Positions 27,464-41,745 of a stretch of DNA of 64,000 nucleotides are shown piece by piece. The stretch is from Polaromonas sp. (GTDB lineage: Bacteria; Pseudomonadota; Gammaproteobacteria; Burkholderiales; Burkholderiaceae_C). Both the position numbers and the translations under genes were made by a program. Within the stretch, counting starts at the first letter, position 1, and each line of letters opens with the position of its first letter. Under the pieces are notes generated by a model, which was given only the letters and a program-made list of their open reading frames with translations, searched no databases and had not been told where the DNA came from. The stretch spans positions 22,840 through 86,839 of the forward strand of contig JAURVI010000005.1 in assembly GCA_030655515.1 (NCBI GenBank), in the 5' to 3' direction.

Positions 27464-28242
27464 ATAGTAAACATCATCGCAGTCAGGATGAAATCCAGAC
27501 CAAGAACCGACAAGGACGCGACCACCACGGTTCGGGTGGTGGCACTGGCCACGCCTTCAGGCGTGGGTTGCGCTTCAAACCCTTGCAACAAAGCCAAGAA
27601 AGTCACTGTAAAACCGAACACGATACTCTTGATGACGCCGTTGCCGACGTCCTTCCAGACATCAACACCGCCCTGGATCTGACTCCAGAACGAACCCGCA
27701 TCGACGCCAATCATCAGCACACCCACCACCCAGCCACCGATGATGCCCATGGCGCTAAAGACAGCCGCCAGCAGCGGCATGGCAATGACGCCCGCCCAGA
27801 ATCGCGGCGCCAAAATGCGTTGCACGGGGTCCACCGCCATCATTTCCATCACGCTGATTTGCTCGCCTGCCTTCATGAGACCGATCTCGGCGGTCAGCGA
27901 TGTTCCGGCCCGGCCGGCAAACAACAACGCGGTGACAACCGGCCCCAGTTCCCTGACCAGACTCAGCGTCACCAGCAACCCCAAGGCTTCGGATGAACCA
28001 TAGCGCTGCAAGGTGTAGTATCCCTGCAAACCAAAAACAAAGCCCACGAACAGCCCGGACACCGCAATGATGACCAGAGAATAGTTGCCTAAAAAATGGA
28101 CTTGATCGCGAATCAGTCCAAAGCGTTTGAACGCAGGACCCAAGGTCGCCAACAGACGAATGAAAAGACGGGCACCGTAACCCAGATCAGCCATTTGGCG
28201 GCGAACCGCAAAGCCGATATCGCTCGGCTTGTACCAACTCAT
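27460..28242 (-). CDS. mlaE: Phospholipid ABC transporter permease MlaE
   Basis: MlaE is the membrane permease of the Mla phospholipid transporter. The 260-residue product carries VTALLFAGRAGTSLTAEIGLMKAGEQISVMEMMAVDP, the hallmark MlaE/TGD1 segment (given as part only), and about five hydrophobic helices. It overlaps mlaF and mlaD by 4 bp. The longer N terminus (MSWYKPSDIGFAVRRQ) forms the interfacial helix typical of the family. Confidence 0.96.
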   Translation of the reverse strand: MSWYKPSDIGFAVRRQMADLGYGARLFIRLLATLGPAFKRFGLIRDQVHFLGNYSLVIIAVSGLFVGFVFGLQGYYTLQRYGSSEALGLLVTLSLVRELGPVVTALLFAGRAGTSLTAEIGLMKAGEQISVMEMMAVDPVQRILAPRFWAGVIAMPLLAAVFSAMGIIGGWVVGVLMIGVDAGSFWSQIQGGVDVWKDVGNGVIKSIVFGFTVTFLALLQGFEAQPTPEGVASATTRTVVVASLSVLGLDFILTAMMFTI

Positions 28243-29090
28243 GGCGCCACTCCGCGCTGCGCTGGCCGCTGAGCCGGCTCCACGCCGAAACCGAAATCTT
28301 CCTCGACGGAAGGCCCCGGATAATGAAAACGCACAGGACCGTCTGGCAAGGCATTCACATATTGGTACACCAGCGGATCGGTGCTTTGACGCACCTGAGC
28401 GGGCGTACCTTGCGTCGCGATTTTTCCATTGGCCAGAATAATCACATGGTCGGCAATGGCAAAAGTCTGCTCCAGCTCGTGCGATACGAAAATACTGGTC
28501 AACCCCATGGAGTCATTGAGCTGGCGAATCAGGCGCGCCGCCGTTCCAAGGGAAATCGGATCCAGTCCGGAAAACGGTTCGTCGTACATCACCAGTTCAG
28601 GGTCCAGTGCAATCGCACGCGCCAAGGCAATTCGTCGCGCCATACCGCCCGACACTTCACTGGGCATCAGCCCATGCGCGCCACGCAAGCCCACCGCATT
28701 GAGCTTCATCAGGACGATGTCGTGGATCAGGGCCTCGGGCAAATTGGTGTGTTCACGTAGCGGGAACGCCACGTTTTCAAACACCGACAGGTCGGCAAAC
28801 AGGGCGCCAAACTGAAAAAGCATCCCCATTCTGCGACGGGCGGCGTAGAGTTGCTGCTGATCCATGAGGGTGACGTCTTGTCCATCAAAAAGCACTTCGC
28901 CAGCCTGTGCCCGGTTCTGCCCGCCAATCAGCCGCAAGATGGTTGTCTTGCCGCCGCCCGACGCCCCCATGAGCGCCGTCACCTTGCCACGCGGCACAGA
29001 CAGGGAAATGTCGTCAAGAATGACGCGTTCGCCATAACCAAAGGTCAGGTTGCACAGCTCGACAAGGGATTCGGGGGGGGATGAGGCCAT
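28239..29090 (-). CDS. mlaF: Phospholipid ABC transporter ATPase MlaF
   Basis: MlaF powers MlaFEDB. The product has Walker A MGASGGGKTT, Q-loop FQFGALFADLSVFEN, signature VSGGMARRIALAR, Walker B ELVMYDEPFSGLDP and switch His in VSHELEQ. I start at the ATG at 29090 (MASSPPESL, 283 residues); another in-frame ATG at 29123 would add 11 residues, and neither has a good Shine-Dalgarno. The C-terminal tail beyond the ATPase core (EEDFGFGVEPAQ) matches the extension that in E. coli MlaF contacts the partner subunit. It lies 55 bp after gltD. Confidence 0.94.
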   Translation of the reverse strand: MASSPPESLVELCNLTFGYGERVILDDISLSVPRGKVTALMGASGGGKTTILRLIGGQNRAQAGEVLFDGQDVTLMDQQQLYAARRRMGMLFQFGALFADLSVFENVAFPLREHTNLPEALIHDIVLMKLNAVGLRGAHGLMPSEVSGGMARRIALARAIALDPELVMYDEPFSGLDPISLGTAARLIRQLNDSMGLTSIFVSHELEQTFAIADHVIILANGKIATQGTPAQVRQSTDPLVYQYVNALPDGPVRFHYPGPSVEEDFGFGVEPAQRPAQRGVAP

Positions 29091-29145
29091 AAAAGTAACA
29101 AGGCCAGATGATTTCTGGCTCATGAATCATACGGGATTGCAGCGC

Positions 29146-30624
29146 TCAGCGCGGCAGGTCGCTGCACCCCATCAGGAATTCATCGACCGAGCGCGCGGCC
29201 TGGCGGCCCTCTCTGATCGCCCACACGACCAAGCTTTGGCCTCGCCGCATGTCGCCCGCCGCAAATACCTTGTGGACATTGGTCGCATAACCGCCGGTGA
29301 AGTCTGTCGTCGCCCTGGCATTGCCGCGGACATCTTTTTCGACGCCGAAGGCCTCCAGCACGGCCGCGACCGGGGCCACAAACCCCATGGCCAGCAGCAC
29401 GAGGTCGGCCTTGAGCGTCTGCTCCGAACCCGCCACTTCCTGCATCTTGCCGTCTTTCCACTCGACCCGCACCGTTTTCAGGCCGCAGACCCTGCCTTTG
29501 TCGCCGATGAACGCCTTGGTGGAAATGGCGAACTCGCGCATGCAGCCCTCTTCGTGGCTGGAACTGGTGCGCAGCTTGATCGGCCAGTCAGGCCAGGTCA
29601 GCGGCCGGTTTTCTTCTTCAGGGGGCTGCGGCATCAATTCAAACTGCGTGACGCTGGCGGCGCCATGGCGGTTGCTGGTGCCGACGCAGTCGGAGCCGGT
29701 GTCGCCGCCGCCGATGACGATGACGTGCTTGCCATGGGCGCGCAACTGGTCCTTGATCTTGTCGCCCGCATTGACCATGTTTTGCTGCGGCAAGAACTCC
29801 ATCGCAAAATGGATGCCGGCCAGCTCACGGCCCGGCACCGGCAGATCGCGCGACTGCTCGGCGCCGCCGGTCAGCAGTACCGCGTCAAACTTCTTTTGCA
29901 GTTGCTCGGGCGTGACGGTTTCCTTGGCCCAGTTGGTGACTTTGGAGTCCTTGCCCAGCGGGTCTTTGGCCTTGCCGACCATGACGCCGGTGCGAAAAGT
30001 CACGCCTTCGGCCTGCATTTGCTCGACCCGGCGGTCGATATGGTGTTTCTCCATCTTGAAATCGGGAATGCCGTAACGCAACAGGCCGCCGATGCGGTCA
30101 TTCTTCTCGAACAAGGTCACGTCATGGCCGGCGCGCGCCAGTTGCTGCGCTGCGGCCATGCCGGCCGGACCCGAGCCGACCACCGCCACTTTTTTGCCGG
30201 TCTTGTGTTTGGGCAACTGCGGCTGGACCCAGCCCTCGGCCCAGGCGCGGTCGATGATGGCGTGCTCGATGGACTTGATGCCCACCGCGTCGTCATTCAC
30301 GTTGAGTGTGCAGGCGGCCTCGCAGGGCGCCGGGCAGATGCGGCCGGTGAATTCCGGAAAGTTATTGGTGCTGTGCAGTATGTCGATCGCGCTCTTCCAG
30401 TCGGCCCGAAACACCATGTCGTTGAAATCCGGAATGATGTTGTTGACCGGACAGCCGTTGTTGCAAAACGGCGTGCCGCAGTCCATGCAGCGCGCCGCCT
30501 GCTTGTTGGCCTGCGCATCGTCCAGTCCGATCACAAACTCCTGGTAGTTTTTCAGGCGCTCGGGCACCGGCTTGTAGCCCTCCTCGATGCGCTCGTATTC
30601 CATGAAACCGGTGATTTTTCCCAT
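29146..30624 (-). CDS. gltD: Glutamate synthase (NADPH) small subunit
   Basis: GltD supplies NADPH electrons to GltB. The 492-residue protein has an N-terminal cysteine-rich domain for [4Fe-4S] clusters ([31 protein letters not shown]). The FAD Rossmann motif [18 protein letters not shown] and the NADPH motif [15 protein letters not shown] follow. It lies 24 bp downstream of gltB. The order gltB-gltD and proximity to mlaF suggest one transcript, at least in part. Confidence 0.97.
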   Translation of the reverse strand: MGKITGFMEYERIEEGYKPVPERLKNYQEFVIGLDDAQANKQAARCMDCGTPFCNNGCPVNNIIPDFNDMVFRADWKSAIDILHSTNNFPEFTGRICPAPCEAACTLNVNDDAVGIKSIEHAIIDRAWAEGWVQPQLPKHKTGKKVAVVGSGPAGMAAAQQLARAGHDVTLFEKNDRIGGLLRYGIPDFKMEKHHIDRRVEQMQAEGVTFRTGVMVGKAKDPLGKDSKVTNWAKETVTPEQLQKKFDAVLLTGGAEQSRDLPVPGRELAGIHFAMEFLPQQNMVNAGDKIKDQLRAHGKHVIVIGGGDTGSDCVGTSNRHGAASVTQFELMPQPPEEENRPLTWPDWPIKLRTSSSHEEGCMREFAISTKAFIGDKGRVCGLKTVRVEWKDGKMQEVAGSEQTLKADLVLLAMGFVAPVAAVLEAFGVEKDVRGNARATTDFTGGYATNVHKVFAAGDMRRGQSLVVWAIREGRQAARSVDEFLMGCSDLPR

Positions 30625-30648
30625 GTGGCTGCTCCAGATACTTGTTGT

Positions 30649-35442
<4,794 letters not shown>

Positions 35443-35514
35443 GGCGCACTCCTAGTCGGTTGGGGGGACAGTGCTGGCCTGCCGGGTTTCTCAACATATC
35501 TCGCAAGGATAAGC

Positions 35515-35543
35515 AGCATAGTGCAGTGCAACAACAATGCCAA
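35515..35543 (-). promoter_or_regulatory. Predicted gltB promoter
   Basis: On the minus strand TTGGCA (35538-35543) and TATGCT (35515-35520) are 17 bp apart, matching sigma-70 -35 and -10 boxes at 5/6 and 4/6 positions. This would give a leader of about 65 nt before gltB. The left inverted repeat of the RAYT element begins 2 bp beyond the -35 box, so any original upstream activator sites have been displaced. Confidence 0.6.
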
Positions 35544-35545
35544 GC

Positions 35546-35572
35546 AAAATAATTGGGGTCAGATTCCAATTA
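35546..35572. repeat. Left terminal inverted repeat of the RAYT element
   Basis: Contains AATTGGGGTCAGATTCCAAT, itself a hairpin-capable sequence (AATTGG/CCAATT). It pairs as inverted repeat with 36389-36416. It lies just upstream of the gltB -35 box. Confidence 0.85.
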
Positions 35573-35659
35573 AAAGTTACTCGACCCGATGAAAATTAAA
35601 CTGGGGACACGATTGAAATAGTTTGAAAATCCATTCAAGTCAACGTGCTTCGAAGTGTC

Positions 35660-36358
35660 TCAGCCTGCGACCGGCTTGCGAACCGGGCGGCCAACCCGTG
35701 TTTTGCTGACTCTGCGCTCCGTGCGCTTTTGCAAGTCAGCAACAAAATCGGGGTCTCCCAAGGCCCAGCCGCTGAGCGCTGATTGCGTCAGCGCGGTCTG
35801 CTGCCCGGCAGGTACGCCCGCATGCACCATTTCAGCGTAGGCCGCTTCACGGGCAAAAGGAGTATTACCCAGCGTCCAGAACAGCGGATGCGGCGTCACC
35901 AGCCTGTCGCTGCGCAGCCCCGCGTAGTGGCCGTGGCTGGACCAGGGGTAGTCTCGCGCTTGAGCGACCAGCGCGGCGCGCACCGGGTTGAGGTCAATGT
36001 AGGCCATGCAAGCCAACAGATACGACTCGGTCTGGATCAGCGTGGAGCGGTAGCGGCCCTCCCACAAGGTGCCGGTACGCCCTTGTCTGTCGTTGAAATG
36101 CCGCACATAGCGCCGGCCCACGGCCTGCATCATTCGCGGCAATGAATCAGCCGATTCGGGCGTGACCAACAAGTGAAAGTGGTTGCTCATCAGCACATAC
36201 GCGTGCAGTGCCACGCCAAATTTTTTGGTATTCTCCTCGATCAGGTCCAGCAGGGTCCGGTAATCGGCAGCAGATGCAAAAATGGCTTGCCGGTTGTTGC
36301 CGCGCTGAATGACGTGGTGCGGGTAGCCGGGAAGGCTCAGACGGGGAAGACGGGCCAT
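35660..36358 (-). CDS. REP-associated tyrosine transposase (RAYT, IS200-like Y1)
   Basis: A 232-residue single-strand transposase of the Y1/HUH family. Landmarks are PGYPHHVIQRGNNRQAIF at the N terminus, the HUH pair His60/His62 in MSNHFHLLVTP, and YVRHFNDRQGRTGTLWEGRYRS carrying the candidate catalytic tyrosine (Tyr84 or a neighbour). YLLACMAYIDLNPVRAAL follows. All conserved parts are present and there is no frameshift, so it may be active. RAYTs act on REP-like hairpins; the flanking inverted repeats are the obvious candidates here. The C-terminal 50 residues are basic and variable. Confidence 0.92.
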   Translation of the reverse strand: MARLPRLSLPGYPHHVIQRGNNRQAIFASAADYRTLLDLIEENTKKFGVALHAYVLMSNHFHLLVTPESADSLPRMMQAVGRRYVRHFNDRQGRTGTLWEGRYRSTLIQTESYLLACMAYIDLNPVRAALVAQARDYPWSSHGHYAGLRSDRLVTPHPLFWTLGNTPFAREAAYAEMVHAGVPAGQQTALTQSALSGWALGDPDFVADLQKRTERRVSKTRVGRPVRKPVAG

Positions 36359-36388
36359 GACGATGTGCGCGGTGGTTTGGCGCCATCA

Positions 36389-36416
36389 TAATTGGAATCT
36401 GACCCCCAATTATTTT
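36389..36416. repeat. Right terminal inverted repeat of the RAYT element
   Basis: Reads TAATTGGAATCTGACCCCCA then ATTATTTT on the plus strand, the reverse complement of the left repeat with one extra C. It ends 2 bp from the dgt stop codon at 36419. Confidence 0.85.
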
Positions 36417-36418
36417 CA

Positions 36419-37633
36419 TCAAGCCGGAAACGCCACGCGGCCATTCAGGCGCTCGTGTTCTTTGGTGGCAAAACGGTCCGTCATGCCGGCAATGTAATCG
36501 GCCACCACACGTCCGGGTTTGGCCTGGCGTTTTGAGCTCGCGGTCGGGCTGCTTTCCAGCCGGTCAAACCGGTCGGTGTGCGCCTGCGGCATCTGCGCCG
36601 GATCGGCCATGTAGGCTGCAAACAGGTCGCGCACCACCTGCCGGGCGGTTTGCGTGGTTTCGACCACCTGCGGATGGCGGTATAAATTTTGCAGCAGAAA
36701 ACGCTTGAGGGATGAGGACCTCAAGGCCATTTCATCACTGAAGCAGACCAGCGGCGGGCTTTCGCGCACGGCCTGCACGCTGTCCGGGGCAGCATCCAGC
36801 AAGGCCGCGCGGGTGGCGTCCATCACATCGTAGACCTGGGCGCTGAGCATGCGGCGTATGGTTTCGAACAGCAGGCGGCGACCCTGCAAGCCGGGGTGCC
36901 GGGCCAGCGCTTCGCGGCTGTAGCGGTCGAACAGGTCCACCTCTTTGAGCTGCGCCAGGCTGAGCAGGCCGGAGCGCACGCCGTCGTCGATATCGTGGGC
37001 GTTGTAGGCAATCTCGTCGGCCAGATTGGTCAGTTGGGCTTCCAGGCTGGGCTGCAGTGCTGGCGGTGTGGCGCCCGATGGCGGCAGAAAACGCCGTGCG
37101 ACGCCATCTGGTTCACGCTCGCTGATGCGCCGGGCGTTGCGGCGCGAGCAATGCTTGAGAATGCCTTCGCGGGTTTCAAACGACAGGTTCAGGCCGTCAT
37201 AGTCCGGGTAGCGCTCTTCCAGCGAGTCCACCACGCGCAGGCTTTGCAGATTGTGTTCGAACCCGGCGCTGTCCGGGTCATGGCTTTTCAAGCAGGCGTT
37301 CAGCGCGTCCTGCCCGGCGTGGCCGAAGGGCGTGTGGCCGAGGTCGTGGGCCAGCGCGATGGCTTCGACCAGGTCTTCATTCAAGCGCAGTGTGCGGGCA
37401 ATGGAGCGGCCGAGTTGGGCAACTTCGAGGGAGTGCGTGAGCCGGGTGCGGAACAAATCGCCTTCGTGGTTCAAAAATACCTGGGTCTTGTAGACCAGCC
37501 GGCGAAATGCGGTGGAATGCACAATCCGGTCGCGGTCGCGTTGAAAATCGGAGCGGGTCGGCGCCGCCGGCTCCGGGTAGCGGCGACCGCGCGACTGGGC
37601 CGGGTCACAGGAGTAAGGTGCCAGGATCGTCAT
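36419..37633 (-). CDS. dgt: Deoxyguanosinetriphosphate triphosphohydrolase-like protein
   Basis: A 404-residue HD-domain dNTPase that splits dNTPs, classically dGTP, to nucleoside and tripolyphosphate. Metal-site motifs are visible: RDRIVHSTAFRRLVYKTQVF, RTRLTHSLEVAQLG, ALAHDLGHTPFGHAG (HD pair) and EIAYNAHDIDDGVRSG. It resembles the proteobacterial dNTPase type used in broad dNTP control rather than E. coli Dgt, so substrate preference is uncertain. The RAYT element starts right after its stop. It is 83 bp downstream of aroB. Confidence 0.92.
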   Translation of the reverse strand: MTILAPYSCDPAQSRGRRYPEPAAPTRSDFQRDRDRIVHSTAFRRLVYKTQVFLNHEGDLFRTRLTHSLEVAQLGRSIARTLRLNEDLVEAIALAHDLGHTPFGHAGQDALNACLKSHDPDSAGFEHNLQSLRVVDSLEERYPDYDGLNLSFETREGILKHCSRRNARRISEREPDGVARRFLPPSGATPPALQPSLEAQLTNLADEIAYNAHDIDDGVRSGLLSLAQLKEVDLFDRYSREALARHPGLQGRRLLFETIRRMLSAQVYDVMDATRAALLDAAPDSVQAVRESPPLVCFSDEMALRSSSLKRFLLQNLYRHPQVVETTQTARQVVRDLFAAYMADPAQMPQAHTDRFDRLESSPTASSKRQAKPGRVVADYIAGMTDRFATKEHERLNGRVAFPA

Positions 37634-37716
37634 GGCTCAGGCATCAAACCGGGCTCCAGCCCTTTTAATACATACATGGCAAGCTGTTGATTTCATGGCG
37701 CCCGCTGACACCGTCC

Positions 37717-38832
37717 TCAGCCGCAGCACGCATCAATCACTTCGCGCACCAGCGCATCGGGCGCACTGCGCAGCGCAGCGCTGCCGGGGCCATCAATCAC
37801 CACGAACCTGATTTCGCCGGCTTCGGCCTTTTTGTCCACCCGCATCAGTTCCAGGTAACGCCCCGCGTTGTCGACGGGCGACAGCTTCGGCCCGGTGACA
37901 GGCAACCCGGCGCGCTGGACGAGTGTGCGCAAGCGGCTGACAAAAGCGGCGTCGACCAGACCCAGCCTCTGCGACAAGTGGGCGGCCATGACCATGCCAC
38001 AGCCCACCCCTTCACCATGGTGCCACTGGCCGTAACCCAAGCCCGACTCGATCGCATGGCCAAACGTATGGCCAAAGTTCAAAATGGCGCGCAGACCGGA
38101 TTCGCGTTCGTCCTGGCCCACCACCGCGGCCTTGATCTCGCAACTGCGCCCGATGGCGTAAGCCAGCGCCACCGGTTCGCGGGCCAGCAAAGCCTCGATA
38201 TTCGCCTCGATCCAGCCGAAAAATGCCATGTCGGCAATCGGCCCGTATTTGATGATCTCCGCCAGCCCTGCGCTCAGCTCGCGCGGCGGCAGGGTCTTGA
38301 GCACGTCGAGATCGCAGATGACCCGCTGCGGCTGGTAAAACGCGCCAACCATGTTCTTGCCCAAGGGGTGATTGATGCCCGTTTTGCCACCGACCGAAGA
38401 GTCCACCTGCGCCAGCAAGGTGGTGGGCACCTGCACGAAGGGCACACCGCGCATGTAACAGGCCGCTGCAAAGCCCGTCATGTCGCCAACCACACCGCCG
38501 CCCAGCGCAAAAAGCACGGTTTTGCGGTCACAAGCGTTTGCCAGCAGCGCGTCAAAGATGAGCTGCAAGGTGGGCCAGTCCTTGTGCATCTCGCCATCGG
38601 GCAGGGTGAGCAGCAACACCCTTTGGTAATGCGCCTGCAGCGCGCGCTGCAGCGGCTGTGCGTAAAGCGGCGCCACCGTGCCATTCGACACGATCAGCGC
38701 GGTGCTTGCGGAAGGCAGGTTCCGGTAAGCCGCCGGATCGCCCAACAGGCCAGCGCCAATGGCAATAGCATAGCTCCGCTCGCCGAGGGCGATGAGGACC
38801 TGCTGCGTCGCTGGAGAAAAATTTGCGTGCAT
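37717..38832 (-). CDS. aroB: 3-dehydroquinate synthase
   Basis: AroB cyclises DAHP to 3-dehydroquinate with NAD+ and zinc, the second shikimate step. The 371-residue enzyme has [20 protein letters not shown], the glycine-rich [42 protein letters not shown], and the zinc histidines in [11 protein letters not shown] and [15 protein letters not shown]. It follows aroK by 83 bp, the usual aroKB pair. Confidence 0.97.
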   Translation of the reverse strand: MHANFSPATQQVLIALGERSYAIAIGAGLLGDPAAYRNLPSASTALIVSNGTVAPLYAQPLQRALQAHYQRVLLLTLPDGEMHKDWPTLQLIFDALLANACDRKTVLFALGGGVVGDMTGFAAACYMRGVPFVQVPTTLLAQVDSSVGGKTGINHPLGKNMVGAFYQPQRVICDLDVLKTLPPRELSAGLAEIIKYGPIADMAFFGWIEANIEALLAREPVALAYAIGRSCEIKAAVVGQDERESGLRAILNFGHTFGHAIESGLGYGQWHHGEGVGCGMVMAAHLSQRLGLVDAAFVSRLRTLVQRAGLPVTGPKLSPVDNAGRYLELMRVDKKAEAGEIRFVVIDGPGSAALRSAPDALVREVIDACCG

Positions 38833-38915
38833 GGACTCAAGTGTAGAGGCTCTGCGGGTCGGGCTGGGCGCCTTGTCTGAGCGCGGCCGAGCCTGATTTT
38901 TACGACCCGTTGTCG

Positions 38916-39458
38916 TCAGGCTCGCGGGGCAGGCACGATACCTACCGTTTCAAGCTGCATCGCGATCATGTTGACCAGCATCGCCACCGAGGGCCGCCCG
39001 GTCTCCACGACAAAACGGGCGCTTTCGCGGTACAAGGGATCGCGCAGCGCATACAGCTCGCGCAAACGCGCCAGCGGGTCAGGCACTTGCAGCAGGGGAC
39101 GACTCTGGTCATGGCGCAGACGGCGAAAGACTTCTTCAGGCGCCGAATGCAGATACACCGCATGGGTGCGCTGCTTCAAGTGCCGGCGATTGACCGGCCG
39201 CAGCACCGCACCGCCGCCCGTCGACAAAACGCAGGGCTCGCCCAGCGTCAACTCATCAATGACCGCCTGCTCGAGGTCGCGAAACGGCTCCTCGCCTTCC
39301 CGTTCAAAAAACGCGCGGATGGACAAGCCGATGCGCTTCTCGATGACGTGATCGGTGTCCAGGAAGGGCCGTCCCAGCCGTCGGGCCAAATGGCGCCCGA
39401 CCGTGGATTTTCCGGAGCCGGGAAGACCGACAAAAGCGACGTGGTTAAGGGCAGTCAA
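38916..39458 (-). CDS. aroK: Shikimate kinase
   Basis: AroK phosphorylates shikimate. The product has the P-loop [16 protein letters not shown], the shikimate-binding [11 protein letters not shown] and [14 protein letters not shown], and the lid [10 protein letters not shown] start at TTG 39458 ([11 protein letters not shown], 180 residues) because GGAGG lies 4 nt upstream and the length fits the family. An in-frame ATG at 39533 would add 25 residues without a Shine-Dalgarno and with no family similarity. It is between pilQ and aroB, the order conserved with pilMNOPQ. Confidence 0.93.
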   Translation of the reverse strand: MTALNHVAFVGLPGSGKSTVGRHLARRLGRPFLDTDHVIEKRIGLSIRAFFEREGEEPFRDLEQAVIDELTLGEPCVLSTGGGAVLRPVNRRHLKQRTHAVYLHSAPEEVFRRLRHDQSRPLLQVPDPLARLRELYALRDPLYRESARFVVETGRPSVAMLVNMIAMQLETVGIVPAPRA

Positions 39459-39594
39459 TGGACCTCCATGACAGAACTGGCCATCGGCGGAGGAAAGAAA
39501 AGGGGCGCATCTGCCTGAAAACCGGACCGCCACAAAACCGCCGCAGGCATCACAAGCCCCGCGAATTTTCCGATGCTTGAAGACAGACCTGAAC

Positions 39595-41745
39595 TCAGCG
39601 CAACGCAGCGCCGCTGGAAATCATTTTCGGCGAAATAAAGACCAGCAACTCAGACTTGTTGGCGGTACGTGTTCGGGTCTTGAACAGATTGCCGATGGCC
39701 GGCAGATCGCCGAGCAGGGGAACCTTGGTGACGTCCTCACGCTCGTTCTGTTCAAAAATGCCGCCGATCACCACCGTGCCGCCGTTTTCCACCAGGACCT
39801 GGGTCTGGATATGTTTGGTGTCAATCGCAAAACCATTGCTGGTGGAGCGGCCCACGCTGTCTTTGTTCACGTCCACCTGCAGGATGATATTGCCCTCAGG
39901 GGTGATTTGCGGCGTCACTTCCAGCTTCAGGTTGGCCTTGCGAAAGGCAATCGAGGTGGCCCCGCTGGAGGTCGCTTGCTGGTAAGGCAGTTCGGTCCCC
40001 TGCTCGATCAGCGCCTTGACCTGGTCGGCCGTCACGATGCGAGGGCTGGACACGATCTTGCCCTTGCCGTCGGCTTCCATGGCCGAAATTTCCAGATTGA
40101 TGAATCGGGTCAACCTGGATTCGAACAAAGAGATCGCGAAAGTGCCGGCCTGGAAGCCATTCTGGCCCACGCCCGGCAGATTAATGAAATCGCCCGCAGT
40201 GGTTCCGATATTTTGCCCAAGGATAGGCGGATTGGTGGAAGAAAAATTCGGAGCGATATAGGTCGGCCCAAATTGGGTATTGTTGCTACCGTTCAAGCTA
40301 AACGGCCGACCTCCGAGCCGCACGCCCAAGGATTTCCCGAAAGTATCCTGAGCCTCGACGATACGCGCTTCAATCAAAACCTGGCGCACCGGGATGTCGA
40401 TCTTCGCAATAAAACTCTGCACCTGTTCCAGCTTCGACGGGATGTCGGTCACAAACAACTGGTTGGTTCTGGCTTCGGCAATCGCACTTCCGCGATTGGA
40501 CAAGATTCTGGCACTGTTCGGGCCGGTGCCGCCGGCCGTGATCTGAGCGCCAATGTCTGTCGCTTTGGCATAGTTGATCTGGAAAGATTGCGTACGCACG
40601 GACTCCAGGGTCTGGATCGCGTTGCGCGATTCCAGATCGAGCTTGTCCTTGGCCGCCAGTTCGTCCTTGGGCGCAATCAGCAGCACATTGCCGGTTTTTC
40701 GCATGCCCAGACCCTTGGCCTGCAGAATGATGTCCAGCGCCTGATCCCAGGGCACATCTTTCAGGCGCAAGGTCACGGCGCCCGTGACCGTGTCCGAGGT
40801 CACAATATTGAAGTTGGTGAAGTCGGCAATGACTTGCAGCAAGGAGCGGGTTTCAATATTCTGGAAATTCAGCGAAAGTTTTTCGCCGGTGTAACCCGGC
40901 CCCTGCGACAGCTTGGATTCGTCCACTTTTTGCTGGCGCACTTCCAGCACAAACTGGTTGTCGCTTTGATAAGCACTGTGCTCCCACAGGCCTTTGGGCT
41001 CCACCACCATGCGCACCTTGTCGCCCAACTGGGTGGTGGTCACGCTTTGCACCGGCGTACCAAAGTCGGACACATCCAGCCGGCGCCTCAAACCCTCGGG
41101 CAAGGCGGTTTTCAGGAATTCGACGACCAGGGTCTGCCCCTGCTGGCGAATGTCCACGCCGACCTGGTTGTTGGCCAGATCAACCACAATCCGGCCGGCG
41201 GCGTCGGTGCCGCGTCGAAAGTCGATGTCTTTCAGGGGCAAGGTATCGCGGTTGCGATTTTCCGCAAAAACAGGGGCGGCGACGGACGATGAAGCGGCGG
41301 CCGCCACCGGGGCCAGCGTGATCAACAAGGACTTGCCCTGGATTTGCGCCGTGTAGGCCGTGGACGCCTTGAGATTTAAAACGACGCGGGTTCTTTCGCC
41401 GGCCTGAACCACATTGGCGGAACGCAAATTGCCCAGATTCATATCAACCGCCGAACGGCCCATCGAATTGCTGACGCCGGGAAAATCAAGCGCAATCCGG
41501 GCAGGCGTTTGAATGGTGAAGCCTGTCGGCACGGCGGTCAATGCTTCCGTCAAATCGATCCGGATGACTTCGGAGCCACCCTGAACCGAGCCCGTGACGG
41601 ATTCAATCGCATTCGGCACTTGCGCCCAAAGCGATGTCGACAAGGAAACCGCCAACCATGCCGCGCCGATGACGGCGCCGGCCGATAGCCGCGACCATGC
41701 GCCTTGCAATATGCCTGCCTGCGCCGTCCATGCATTCTTGTTCAT
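39595..41745 (-). CDS. pilQ: Type IV pilus secretin PilQ
   Basis: PilQ is the outer-membrane secretin through which type IV pili extend. The 716-residue protein has a signal peptide, two AMIN domains (GSEVIRIDLTEALTAVPTGF; LPEGLRRRLDVSDFG region), STN/N1 domains (LSLNFQNIETRSLLQVIADF), and a secretin domain (RQVLIEARIVEAQDTFGKSL). The C-terminal beta region ends ELLVFISPKMIS. The start at 41745 has AGAGG upstream and overlaps the pilP stop by 4 bp; a longer frame is open upstream but falls in pilP. Confidence 0.96.
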   Translation of the reverse strand: MNKNAWTAQAGILQGAWSRLSAGAVIGAAWLAVSLSTSLWAQVPNAIESVTGSVQGGSEVIRIDLTEALTAVPTGFTIQTPARIALDFPGVSNSMGRSAVDMNLGNLRSANVVQAGERTRVVLNLKASTAYTAQIQGKSLLITLAPVAAAASSSVAAPVFAENRNRDTLPLKDIDFRRGTDAAGRIVVDLANNQVGVDIRQQGQTLVVEFLKTALPEGLRRRLDVSDFGTPVQSVTTTQLGDKVRMVVEPKGLWEHSAYQSDNQFVLEVRQQKVDESKLSQGPGYTGEKLSLNFQNIETRSLLQVIADFTNFNIVTSDTVTGAVTLRLKDVPWDQALDIILQAKGLGMRKTGNVLLIAPKDELAAKDKLDLESRNAIQTLESVRTQSFQINYAKATDIGAQITAGGTGPNSARILSNRGSAIAEARTNQLFVTDIPSKLEQVQSFIAKIDIPVRQVLIEARIVEAQDTFGKSLGVRLGGRPFSLNGSNNTQFGPTYIAPNFSSTNPPILGQNIGTTAGDFINLPGVGQNGFQAGTFAISLFESRLTRFINLEISAMEADGKGKIVSSPRIVTADQVKALIEQGTELPYQQATSSGATSIAFRKANLKLEVTPQITPEGNIILQVDVNKDSVGRSTSNGFAIDTKHIQTQVLVENGGTVVIGGIFEQNEREDVTKVPLLGDLPAIGNLFKTRTRTANKSELLVFISPKMISSGAALR

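Larger units (their letters stand above)
35546..36416. mobile_element. RAYT element with 27/28-bp terminal inverted repeats
   Basis: An 871-bp segment bounded by an inverted repeat pair. The left end (35546-35572) and right end (36389-36416, inverted) share AAAATAATTGGGG, then TCAGATTCCAATTA, differing only by one extra G on the right. Between them is one gene, an IS200-like/REP-associated transposase, plus about 87 bp of AT-rich DNA. The right end touches the dgt stop codon; the left end touches the gltB promoter. No target-site duplication is evident, as expected for Y1 transposases. Confidence 0.8.

Noticed and set aside
39577..41292. 571-codon plus-strand frame across pilQ
   Set aside because: Antisense of the secretin gene; no motifs.
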